A stretch of DNA of 29,329 nucleotides, taken from Subdoligranulum variabile (lineage in GTDB: Bacteria > Bacillota > Clostridia > Oscillospirales > Ruminococcaceae). Position 1 is the stretch's first letter. Each line of letters starts with the position of its first letter. The notes below the pieces were generated by a model, which was given only the letters and a program-made list of their open reading frames with translations, made no database searches and had not been told where the DNA came from. The position numbers were made by a program, and so were the translations under genes. This document shows positions 1 through 6,347 of this stretch, one piece after another. The stretch covers positions 1-29,329 of the forward strand of contig SFOX01000018.1 of the NCBI GenBank assembly GCA_004552305.1, given 5' to 3'.

Positions 1-1
1 G

Positions 2-760
2 ATTGCCGGTTTTGTGCCTCCCATTATGGCACCCGTCATCATTCAGCAGACCAGCAAAATATTTTCTCTGACAGGGCAAGGCACCACAGGCAGCATTTTT
101 GTATATGGTGTTGCCAACAACGTAGTAGTCTGGATGATGTTCAGCGCATTGTTCCTGTTGGCTATGTTCTTCCTGTTTTATAATGTCATCCATAAAAAGA
201 ACGGCGTCAAATTGGCTGATTATGACATCAAGGTTTCGCCGGCAGATGTAGGTCGCATAATCCTTATGGTGTTTGCTGTTGTGCTGACCTGCCGCAGCGT
301 AGTGTGGTTCGCCGACTACTTCTTTAAGGTCGATTTCCGTCTGGTCGACCTGTCTATGGCAACAATGAACTGGAACCACCTTCGTGTATCGCTGTGCTAT
401 GCACCGTTCTTTATCCTGTACTGGTGCATCAACTCTTTGACCATGAACGGATGCAACCGCTTCAAGAATATGAGCGAAGGTAAAAATCTTCTGCTCTGTG
501 TGCTGTGCAATACGCTGGGAACGGTGGTTGTTGTTCTGGTGTATTACATCTGCCTGTATAAGACCGGCTGCGGTATCGGCGCTTTCGGAAACTGGAAAGC
601 CTACATGATGCTTAGCTATATGATCTTGTCTGCCACGGCAGGAACCATCATTAACCGTAAAATCTACAATGCCACCGGCAGTTTGTACCTCGGACCTGCT
701 GTATTCGGCACGCTCATTGCCATTATCAACACGGCGGTTTACACGCTGCCGGCTGCCTGA
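2..760 (+). CDS. Polytopic membrane protein, C-terminal part (5' end outside window)
   Basis: The frame is open from base 2 with no start codon needed, so the gene begins upstream. About 252 residues are visible, ending in TGA. Some six or seven hydrophobic segments are separated by short polar loops, including one after the second segment (HKKNGVKLADYDIK). The protein is therefore an integral membrane protein. I do not recognise the family with certainty; the layout resembles the membrane half of clostridial proteins that pair a hydrolase domain with a membrane domain, but the N-terminal half that would decide this is missing. A strong hairpin terminator lies about 105 bases after the stop. 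Confidence 0.6.
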   Translation: MAGFVPPIMAPVIIQQTSKIFSLTGQGTTGSIFVYGVANNVVVWMMFSALFLLAMFFLFYNVIHKKNGVKLADYDIKVSPADVGRIILMVFAVVLTCRSVVWFADYFFKVDFRLVDLSMATMNWNHLRVSLCYAPFFILYWCINSLTMNGCNRFKNMSEGKNLLLCVLCNTLGTVVVVLVYYICLYKTGCGIGAFGNWKAYMMLSYMILSATAGTIINRKIYNATGSLYLGPAVFGTLIAIINTAVYTLPAA

Positions 761-864
761 CAGCAAATCCGAAACTTTTTGAAAACCAAGTCAAGCGGCT
801 CGTAAGAGGGATGTCTTACAGAACTGCGTAAGTCCATACTTGAAAAAGTTTAAAAATGCACTGT

Positions 865-903
865 ATGCCACACTCAGGGTCGATGCTTGAGTGTGGCATT
901 TTG
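865..903 (+). terminator. Rho-independent terminator
   Basis: Perfect 12-bp stem ATGCCACACTCA / TGAGTGTGGCAT (865-876 with 888-899), an 11-base loop, then a short T run. It ends transcription from the membrane protein and lies just before the kinase fragment. Confidence 0.75.
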
Positions 904-957
904 TATATCCTTGTGTTTGGCAGCGACGCATCGGGAATGTTATAAAGGAGGACCCTC

Positions 958-1233
958 ATGCAGATTGACCTGAAATCCTGTTCCCTCGGCATGGAGCTTA
1001 GCTCCACCCGCATCAAGGCAGTTTTGATCGATGCAACACACACTCCCCTTGCGCAGAGCGAGTTTACTTGAGAAAACCGCCTGCAAAACGGCATCTGGAT
1101 CTACCCCATGGAGGAAGTCCGGCAAGGTGTGCAGGCCGCCTATGCGGCGCTGGTGACCGCCGTGCAGGCAAAGCTCGGCACAGCACTTTCTGTCGTGGGC
1201 TGTATCGGTGTTTCCGCCATGGTGCACGGCTAT
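958..1233 (+). pseudogene. Truncated duplicate of the 5' end of the FGGY kinase gene
   Basis: An AAGGAGG ribosome binding site precedes ATG 958. The reading then follows, for about 90 codons, the start of the intact FGGY kinase gene at 6348 (shared LGMEL, STRIKAVLIDA, ENRLQNGIW, YPMEEVRQGVQAAYAAL, LSVVGCIGVSAM). By eye about nine in ten bases match. Codon 38, TGG (Trp) in the intact gene, is TGA here at 1069-1071. Homology stops abruptly after HGY at about 1233, where unrelated AT-richer sequence begins. It cannot make a kinase: only part of the first lobe remains and the frame is interrupted. It may come from a partial duplication or from a second sugar operon later cut by the island that follows. 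Confidence 0.9.
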
Positions 1234-1307
1234 AGGAGTTGCCTCTTTCACAGGATGTCAAATGTTGAGAGGTTACTGACAATTCTATTTGTGCTTTCAG
1301 GATTTTG

Positions 1308-1335
1308 AGATTTTGCACACGCGTGTGCAAAATCT
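1308..1335. repeat. 28-bp perfect palindrome
   Basis: Arms AGATTTTGCACACG (1308-1321) and CGTGTGCAAAATCT (1322-1335) are exact reverse complements with no loop. It lies inside the YhcG-like remnant, where it reads ILHTRVQNL. It could be a protein-binding site, a recombination or insertion scar, or a chance consequence of coding sequence. Confidence 0.85.
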
Positions 1336-1483
1336 TAGTTGCTCACATTTGCGCTCATTATTGCGTATTCCAGATGAAGATGCCCGTGTTTGGTATATGA
1401 ATGAAGCTGTCAACATTTATGATAATTGGTGGACAATTCAGCCGAATTGCGGTATAATTTTGATAATATCTACTCCTCTGTAA
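1311..1483 (+). pseudogene. Remnant of YhcG/DUF1016 nuclease N-terminal domain
   Basis: The reading contains LSCSHLRSLLRIPDEDARVWYMNEAV followed in broken form by NWWTIQPNCGI. This matches the pattern I know from the N-terminal domain of the YhcG (DUF1016, PDDEXK nuclease) family, roughly LSWSHxxxLLR-DxxARxWYxxEA-xxNWSxRxLxRxI. Only about 50 residues are present, with neither the family's start nor its C-terminal nuclease domain, and the end is out of register before the stop at 1481-1483. The assignment rests on motif memory rather than alignment. These genes often sit in defence or mobile islands, which fits the HipA-like gene next door. Confidence 0.5.
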
Positions 1484-1501
1484 AGCAAGGTGTGATTCTG
1501 C

Positions 1502-2593
1502 GTGTTGTTTTTGCTGATGAATAAAGATACCACGTGGCTTTTGTTTGACTGCCATGAGGATGAGTTCGGCTTTGTGACCGGCAAAGAAATTGAATGGTAT
1601 ACCGAACTCCGCCCCATCGGATATGATAACATTGGCGACTTTCTGGATGCACGCAAGGCACCTAAACACCGGAAACACATTGCAGAACTGCTGAAAAAGT
1701 ATGGCTGCGAATCCATCGAGAATTTCCTAAAATTAACTCATGCGCTTTCTCTTAATGACACATTCTGGGTGAAAGAACCGGAAAGTCCTTTGTCGTGGGA
1801 CGAAGTTTCCCTATATCGCAATGAGTTTGATGAATTGGTTTCTAACGCAGCTTTCGATGGTGTCATCTCTTCAACTACTCTCTCTTCGACGTCTCCCGAA
1901 TTCGGAACGGACGGTGCGTATGCTAAGTGCTGGCAGAGGGAAGAAGGCACGACCTATCTCTACAAAAGTGGCAGTGACACCTACGAAATTGAACCATTGT
2001 CCGAATTTCTTGCCACCCAGGTGGCTGACATTCTTTGCCGAAACAACGTCAAGTACGAGCTCACTTTCTATCACGGGCGATTGGCGTCAAGATGCAAACT
2101 GTTTACCAGTGAGCAGTTTGGCTTAGCTAAGATGTCGACATTACCGATTTCCAACCGCCGAAATCCTGCCGCACTCCTAAAATTTGCTGAGCAATATGGT
2201 AGTGAATATCTCATGCGCAGAATGTTCGTATTGGACGCGCTTATTCTCAACATCGACCGCCACCTAGGAAATGTCGGTTTTCTTTTTGACAATGACGCGA
2301 TGCGAATTGAGGGAATGGCTCCCGTGTACGACAACAACCGTAGTCTGCTGTTCCAATTTGATACGGAAATACTCGAAAAGAACCCGGAATGGTGCATATC
2401 GAAGTGTGAGCCAAGGATCGGTGGAGATTTCATCAAGACGGCTCAGGCAATGCTTACCGATGAGTTGCGTTCGGAACTAAAGAACATGGCTGGTTTTAGA
2501 TTCCGGGAGCCGATAGACATCGAAGTCCCTACGGATCGACTGGAAGCGTTGAGCAAGATCCTGAACCTGCAGTTGAACAAAATCCTGCAATGA
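1502..2593 (+). CDS. HipA-like Ser/Thr kinase domain protein
   Basis: A 363-residue protein carrying HipA C-terminal kinase signatures: a YKSGSD loop near residue 150, then LDALILNIDRHLGNVGFL around 245-262 (catalytic D-R-H-x-x-N type loop), then MAPVYDNNRSLLF around 272-284 (the metal-binding D of the DFG-like position). HipA proteins are toxin kinases; E. coli HipA phosphorylates glutamyl-tRNA synthetase. The N-terminal 130 residues (LTHALSLNDTFWVK) are typical of a Firmicutes HipA-like group. GTG 1502 has AAGGTG nine bases upstream; ATG 1517 (MNKDTTW) is an alternative start with a poorer site. No HipB-type antitoxin ORF is adjacent, so a toxin role is unproven. Base composition is more AT-rich than the sugar operon, suggesting transfer. 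Confidence 0.8.
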   Translation: MLFLLMNKDTTWLLFDCHEDEFGFVTGKEIEWYTELRPIGYDNIGDFLDARKAPKHRKHIAELLKKYGCESIENFLKLTHALSLNDTFWVKEPESPLSWDEVSLYRNEFDELVSNAAFDGVISSTTLSSTSPEFGTDGAYAKCWQREEGTTYLYKSGSDTYEIEPLSEFLATQVADILCRNNVKYELTFYHGRLASRCKLFTSEQFGLAKMSTLPISNRRNPAALLKFAEQYGSEYLMRRMFVLDALILNIDRHLGNVGFLFDNDAMRIEGMAPVYDNNRSLLFQFDTEILEKNPEWCISKCEPRIGGDFIKTAQAMLTDELRSELKNMAGFRFREPIDIEVPTDRLEALSKILNLQLNKILQ

Positions 2594-2609
2594 TTTGTCA
2601 AAGAGGGAA

Positions 2610-2744
2610 AACTAATATAAGGCAGCACACCGTGCTGCCTTATATTAGTTCAGCCTGTCGAAAAAGGTCACCCGTAGGCGACCTTTTTCGACAGGCTGAT
2701 GTGGTTATCCCTTTAAGTAACCTGACTTAAAAATGGATAACCAC
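2610..2744. repeat. Three abutting perfect hairpins
   Basis: Hairpin 1: 19-bp arms 2610-2628 and 2632-2650 (AACTAATATAAGGCAGCAC and complement, 3-base loop). Hairpin 2 starts at the next base: 19-bp arms 2651-2669 and 2680-2698 (CAGCCTGTCGAAAAAGGTC and complement, 10-base loop). Hairpin 3 follows after two bases: outer arms GTGGTTATCC 2701-2710 and GGATAACCAC 2735-2744, inner arms TTTAAGT 2712-2718 and ACTTAAA 2725-2731. They fill the gap between two convergent genes and mark the right side of the HipA-like island. None has a classic T tract directly after the stem, so a simple terminator role explains at most part of this. Confidence 0.85.
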
Positions 2745-2817
2745 ATAATTCTATTATATCTACTTTTCGGAGTAGGGCAAGCAGGTTACGTTCCCTCTTG
2801 AAAATTTCTCTACTTGT

Positions 2818-3537
2818 TTAATCCAGAATTTTTCCGTCGATGGAGATGGTAACAACCTGCCACGGAATGAACTTTCCGCTGGTCTGCAGTGCCTTTTTCG
2901 CGGCCATCTCCAGGCCGCCGCAGCAGGGCACCTCCATACGGAGGATAGTTACGCTCTGAATATCGTTATTGCGAAGGATCTCGGTGAGCTTTTCGCTGTA
3001 ATCCACAGCGTCCAGTTTCGGACAGCCGATCAGGGTCACCTTGCCCTTCATAAACTCCTGATGGAAATTGGCGTAGGCGTAGGCTGTGCAGTCCGCTGCA
3101 ATCAGAAGCTTTGCGCCCGTAAAGTAGGGCGCATGGACAGGTGCCAGCTTGATCTGCACTGGCCAGTTGCGCAGGCGGGAAACCGACTGCACAGGGGCAG
3201 AGGCTGCACTTTCGTTGTTCTCCGGCTGTTCCAGCATCCGCATCCGAGAGCCGGGGCAGCCGCCCTCGTGGAGGTGCTTCATCTTCTCTTGCAGTTCCTT
3301 TTTCTTTTTGTTTTCCTGCACCGCAGCCTCATCATAAGCCGGGGCTTCCCTCTCCTCAAAGGTGATGGCACCCGTGGGGCAGCCCGGCAGACAATCTCCA
3401 AAGCCGTCGCAGAAATTTTCCCGCACCAGCTTTGCCTTGCCGTTGATGATGTCGATGGCTCCCTCATGGCAGGCGGTTGCGCACAGCCCGCAGCCGTTGC
3501 ATTTTTCTTCGTCAATATGGATGATCTTCCGAATCAT
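2818..3537 (-). CDS. 4Fe-4S binding protein (two ferredoxin-type clusters)
   Basis: A 239-residue soluble protein. Residues about 8-60 hold two ferredoxin motifs: CNGCGLCATACHEGAI, and CDGFGDCLPGCPTGAI, the second with wider spacing. A lysine-rich linker (NKKKKELQEKMK) and a GGCPGSRMRM segment follow. The C-terminal domain has further conserved cysteines (IAADCTAYAYANF, IGCPKLDAVDY, EVPCCGGLEMAA) that could bind another cluster or metal. AGGAGAG precedes the ATG. It probably acts in cytoplasmic electron transfer. It is divergent from a Crp/Fnr-family regulator across a shared 99-base promoter region, an arrangement I know from clostridia and one that suggests control by that regulator. Confidence 0.85.
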   Translation of the reverse strand: MIRKIIHIDEEKCNGCGLCATACHEGAIDIINGKAKLVRENFCDGFGDCLPGCPTGAITFEEREAPAYDEAAVQENKKKKELQEKMKHLHEGGCPGSRMRMLEQPENNESAASAPVQSVSRLRNWPVQIKLAPVHAPYFTGAKLLIAADCTAYAYANFHQEFMKGKVTLIGCPKLDAVDYSEKLTEILRNNDIQSVTILRMEVPCCGGLEMAAKKALQTSGKFIPWQVVTISIDGKILD

Positions 3538-3565
3538 ATCTATTCTCTCCTGTTGTGGGTATTTT

Positions 3566-3597
3566 TTGCATTTGCAGGTTTATTATAGTATAATAAA
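3566..3597. promoter_or_regulatory. Divergent promoter with overlapping -10 dyad
   Basis: On the plus strand TTGCAT (3566-3571), a 17-base spacer and TATAAT (3589-3594) form a good sigma-A promoter for the regulator gene. The dyad TTTATTATA-G-TATAATAAA (3579-3597) puts a second TATAAT on the minus strand (3587-3582) for the ferredoxin gene, so the two -10 elements are mirror images one base apart. RNA polymerase could hardly occupy both at once. No clear -35 is visible for the minus direction. Confidence 0.65.
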
Positions 3598-3636
3598 GCT
3601 ATCTTGTATGTTTGATTTCCAACAGGGAGTGCCTAT

Positions 3637-4302
3637 ATGCAAAAATATCTGCCCGTCCTGCGGAGCTGCCCCTTCTTTGGCGGACTTACCGACGATGAGA
3701 TTTTGTCCATCCTGCACTGTGTCAGTGCCGCAAAGAGTGTCCGACCCCGCGGCTCCTATATCTTCCGTACCGGAGAATCCACGGAGGTCATGGGGCTTGT
3801 TCTGTCCGGCTCCACCCTTGTGATACAGGAGGACCCTTGGGGGCACCGCAATATCCTGTCCAAGTGCAATGTCGGGGACTTTTTCGGGGAGCCTTACGCC
3901 GCCACCCCCGGTGCTATCCTGAACATCAGCGTGGTGGCGCAGGAGGATTGCGAAATCCTGCTGCTGAACGTCAGGCGGCTGCTCACCGCCTGCCCCAGCG
4001 CCTGCGACCATCACCAGAAGCTCATCCGCAATCTGGTCAGCGTTCTGGCAAGCAAAATATTGCTATTTAACGATAAAATCACCCACGTCAGCAAGCGGAC
4101 CACACGGGAAAAGCTGCTGTCTTACCTGTCTGCCGAATCCATCCGGCGGTCCTCTCTGTCCTTTGACATTCCCTTTGACCGTCAGCAGTTGGCGGATTTT
4201 CTCTGCGTGGAGCGTTCCGCCATGTCAGTGGAGCTTTCCAAGCTGCAAAAGGAAGGGCTGCTCATCACCAAGCGGAATCATTTTGAGCTGTTGACCCGAT
4301 GA
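3637..4302 (+). CDS. Crp/Fnr-family transcriptional regulator
   Basis: A 221-residue protein of usual family length. Residues about 5-120 form a cyclic-nucleotide-binding-type beta barrel (CPFFGGLTDDE, PRGSYIFRTGES, GLVLSGS, GDFFGEPYA). Residues about 145-221 carry the winged helix (TTREKLLSYLSAES, then FDRQQLADFLCVERSAMSVELSKLQKEGLL). CAGGGA precedes ATG 3637. There is no N-terminal cysteine cluster of the Fnr type, so it may sense a small molecule or use scattered cysteines; the ligand is unknown. The neighbouring 4Fe-4S gene is the likely target. Confidence 0.9.
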   Translation: MQKYLPVLRSCPFFGGLTDDEILSILHCVSAAKSVRPRGSYIFRTGESTEVMGLVLSGSTLVIQEDPWGHRNILSKCNVGDFFGEPYAATPGAILNISVVAQEDCEILLLNVRRLLTACPSACDHHQKLIRNLVSVLASKILLFNDKITHVSKRTTREKLLSYLSAESIRRSSLSFDIPFDRQQLADFLCVERSAMSVELSKLQKEGLLITKRNHFELLTR

Positions 4303-4537
4303 CCAGTTCATACGCCGTCAGGGGCGGTTTTGTCGGCAACTCTCCCCCGCTGCGCGGGTATAAAAATAGCGGACAGCCGTTTTGGGGTCATCCGCCGAGA
4401 GGTGCAAAACCGAACCGTGTTATCGACCATCTGGACGAAAGCGAAAAAGCACCGTAGGATTTGTGCAACGGTTTGAATATCCTGCTTTCATAAAATGGAA
4501 ATCGCTCATAATATATAAAGAGGAGTTTGGTTTTTAT

Positions 4538-5247
4538 ATGGTACCGCGTTTTTTTGGATCGGTGATTCCACCGTGCAGTTCAATACGATTTTCAGATGAC
4601 CGCAGTGCGGTATGGGGCAGGTTTTAGACCTATTTGTGCGTCCCGACATTGCAGTGTACGACCATGCCCGCAACGGGCGCAGCACCAAGAGCTTTCGTGA
4701 GGAAGGGCTGCGGACACCGGTCAAGGACGCACTGCGCCCGGGCGACCTGCTGCTGATGTAATTTGGTCATAACGACGAGAAAATAGAGGACCCAACCCGC
4801 TACGCTTCGCCGGAGCAGTTTGCCGCCAACCTGCTGGCTTATGCCCGCGCCGCACAAGCCAAGGGTGCGCTGCCGGTACTAATTACACCGCTGGTTCGCC
4901 GTCATTTTGAGGGAGATACCCCGACCCATGGTGCCTACCCTGACGCGGTGCGCGCGTTGGCAGCGCGTGAGAGTCTGCCGCTGATTGACCTTACCGCCGC
5001 CAGCGCCCAGCTGGTGCAGCGTCTGGGCGAGCCTGCCAGCCGGGAGTTGTATATGGTTTTTGCCCCCGACCTTTACCCCAACTATCCCGAGGGCAAAGCC
5101 GACAATACCCACCTGCGGTATTTGGGGGCAGTAAAGTTCACCGGGCTTGTTGCCGATGGGCTGCAAACCTTGGGCGGTGCCTATGCGCAGGTTCTGCTTG
5201 ACGCACCGGAGAAGGATAAGTACGACGAAAAAGGATACGAGCGGTAA
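4538..5247 (+). pseudogene. Broken rhamnogalacturonan-acetylesterase-like SGNH hydrolase gene
   Basis: Joined across frames, the product would be an SGNH/GDSL esterase of the rhamnogalacturonan acetylesterase type, about 235 residues. Visible are IGDSTVQFNT (catalytic Ser), PQCGMGQVLDL, HARNGRSTKSF (Gly block), FGHND (Asn block) and DNTHLRYLGA (catalytic Asp/His). Such enzymes remove acetyl groups from pectin. Three lesions are visible: ATG 4538 is out of frame with the domain by one base across the T run at 4549-4555; Trp of the family's WPQCGMGQ is TGA at 4597-4599; Gln before FGHND is TAA at 4759-4761. Everything after 4762 is open to the stop at 5245. The gene is inactive as written, but the long clean 3' part suggests recent loss. 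Confidence 0.85.
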
Positions 5248-5318
5248 GCGCGCACCCTGCCGCAAGCCCTTTTTTGTTTGCCACGAACTCCGCGTACCAT
5301 CTATGTTGCATACCAAAA

Positions 5319-5357
5319 AGAAGCCCTCGGCTCTTTTGAACCGAGGGCTTCTGCTGT
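5319..5357. terminator. Bidirectional terminator
   Basis: Perfect 12-bp stem AGAAGCCCTCGG / CCGAGGGCTTCT (5319-5330 and 5341-5352) with a 10-base loop. Read on the minus strand the stem is followed by TTTTT, so it ends the AraC-family gene. It also lies downstream of the esterase pseudogene. Confidence 0.75.
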
Positions 5358-5414
5358 TGCCGGACATTTTATCAAAATTTTTGAACAAAAATCCAGTATT
5401 GCAAACAGGAATCC

Positions 5415-6272
5415 CTACTCAGGTTTCGCATTGTCTGCTATGATGGAATCACGGTATTGGCGAGGCGTCAGACCGGTCTGCCTGCGGAATACGCGGTAAA
5501 AGTAGTTGTCGTCCGGGAAACCGATCTGCTGGCAGATCTGTGCGTTGGACAAAGAGGTATCGCAAAGCAGCTTCATCGCTTTCTGGATGCGCAGATGGGT
5601 AATTTGCTCATTGATGCCGCAGCCGTAGCTTTGCCGGGAAAGATAATACAGCCCCGTGCGGCTTACGGACAGCGCCCGGCAGATGGTTTCGCTTGTCAGG
5701 TTTTCGTGCAGATGCGCCGCCAGATATTGGCTGAGCTTTTCCTGCATACTGTCCGACGCCAGCCGCGTCATTCCCTTTTGGTACAGCGCCGCTGCTGCCA
5801 GCGCCAACAGGTCGGCTGCCGATTTCAGCACCGGATACGGCGTGCGCTGCAGGGAATTGTAGGCTTCGTGCAAGGCGTTTTTGTCCAGATTGTACGCAGC
5901 GCAGCACTTTTGCGCATACGCCCATTCGACGTTCTCATCCTCGCCCTGCACGATGTGGCTCAACAGCAAAAAGCCCACCACCGCATCGTCGATCTGGATG
6001 GGCGTAATGACCTCGATCAGCCCCGCATGGCAGGGGTAGATAATGGTTTTCTTTTGCCGGGTCGCATTGCGGCACGCCGCTTGGTCGCACAGATAGCAGC
6101 CGGTTTTGCCCTCCGGCACACTGCGGATCAGGCTGCAAAACGCCGGAAGCTCCGGCGGATAGGCAAGCACCTCGATGCCGTAGGAGTCAAATACCGCCGA
6201 GCGCAGCCCGGTCAGGCAGTGAAAGTCCTGCAGCAGAACCAACAGCTCCTTTTTGTTGAAAACGGTTCCCAC
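5415..6272 (-). CDS. PocR-domain AraC-family transcriptional regulator
   Basis: A 285-residue protein. The N-terminal 160 residues match the PocR sensor domain: LLQDFHCLTGLRSAVFD, then cysteine-rich GKTGCYLCDQAACR and YPCHAGLIEVITPI, then GFLLLSHI. The C-terminal 100 residues are a double helix-turn-helix AraC domain (ALSVSRTGLYYLSRQSYG; LSNAQICQQIGFPDDNYFYRVFRRQTGLTPRQYR). The GTG start at 6272-6270 is favoured because AAAGGGGG lies seven bases upstream. The gene is divergent from the sugar operon at 6348 and very probably activates it in response to a sugar or sugar phosphate; the ligand cannot be read from sequence. Confidence 0.9.
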   Translation of the reverse strand: MGTVFNKKELLVLLQDFHCLTGLRSAVFDSYGIEVLAYPPELPAFCSLIRSVPEGKTGCYLCDQAACRNATRQKKTIIYPCHAGLIEVITPIQIDDAVVGFLLLSHIVQGEDENVEWAYAQKCCAAYNLDKNALHEAYNSLQRTPYPVLKSAADLLALAAAALYQKGMTRLASDSMQEKLSQYLAAHLHENLTSETICRALSVSRTGLYYLSRQSYGCGINEQITHLRIQKAMKLLCDTSLSNAQICQQIGFPDDNYFYRVFRRQTGLTPRQYRDSIIADNAKPE

Positions 6273-6284
6273 GTCAGCGCCCCC

Positions 6285-6312
6285 TTTCTGAACAATAAGA
6301 TAGTTTTATAAT
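6285..6312 (+). promoter_or_regulatory. Candidate promoter of the sugar operon
   Basis: A perfect TATAAT (6307-6312) has only a weak -35 (TTTCTG, 6285-6290, 16-base spacer). A good -10 with a poor -35 beside a divergent AraC-type gene fits activator-dependent control. The AAGGAGG site of the first gene (6335-6341) follows. Confidence 0.5.
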
Positions 6313-6347
6313 ACCGAACAGCCCCCATTTTGTCAAGGAGGTACACC

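Noticed and set aside
816..1330. Minus-strand open frames over the kinase fragment.
   Set aside because: They are antisense to the FGGY homology and recur as shadows opposite the intact kinase gene (6212-6830).
4303..4537. Possible gene remnant between the Crp gene and the esterase pseudogene.
   Set aside because: Short readings such as VIDHLDESEKAP are present but match nothing I can name and have no start signal.
5457..6311. Long plus-strand open frame opposite the AraC-family gene.
   Set aside because: It lacks family motifs and is the complement of a clear PocR-AraC coding sequence.
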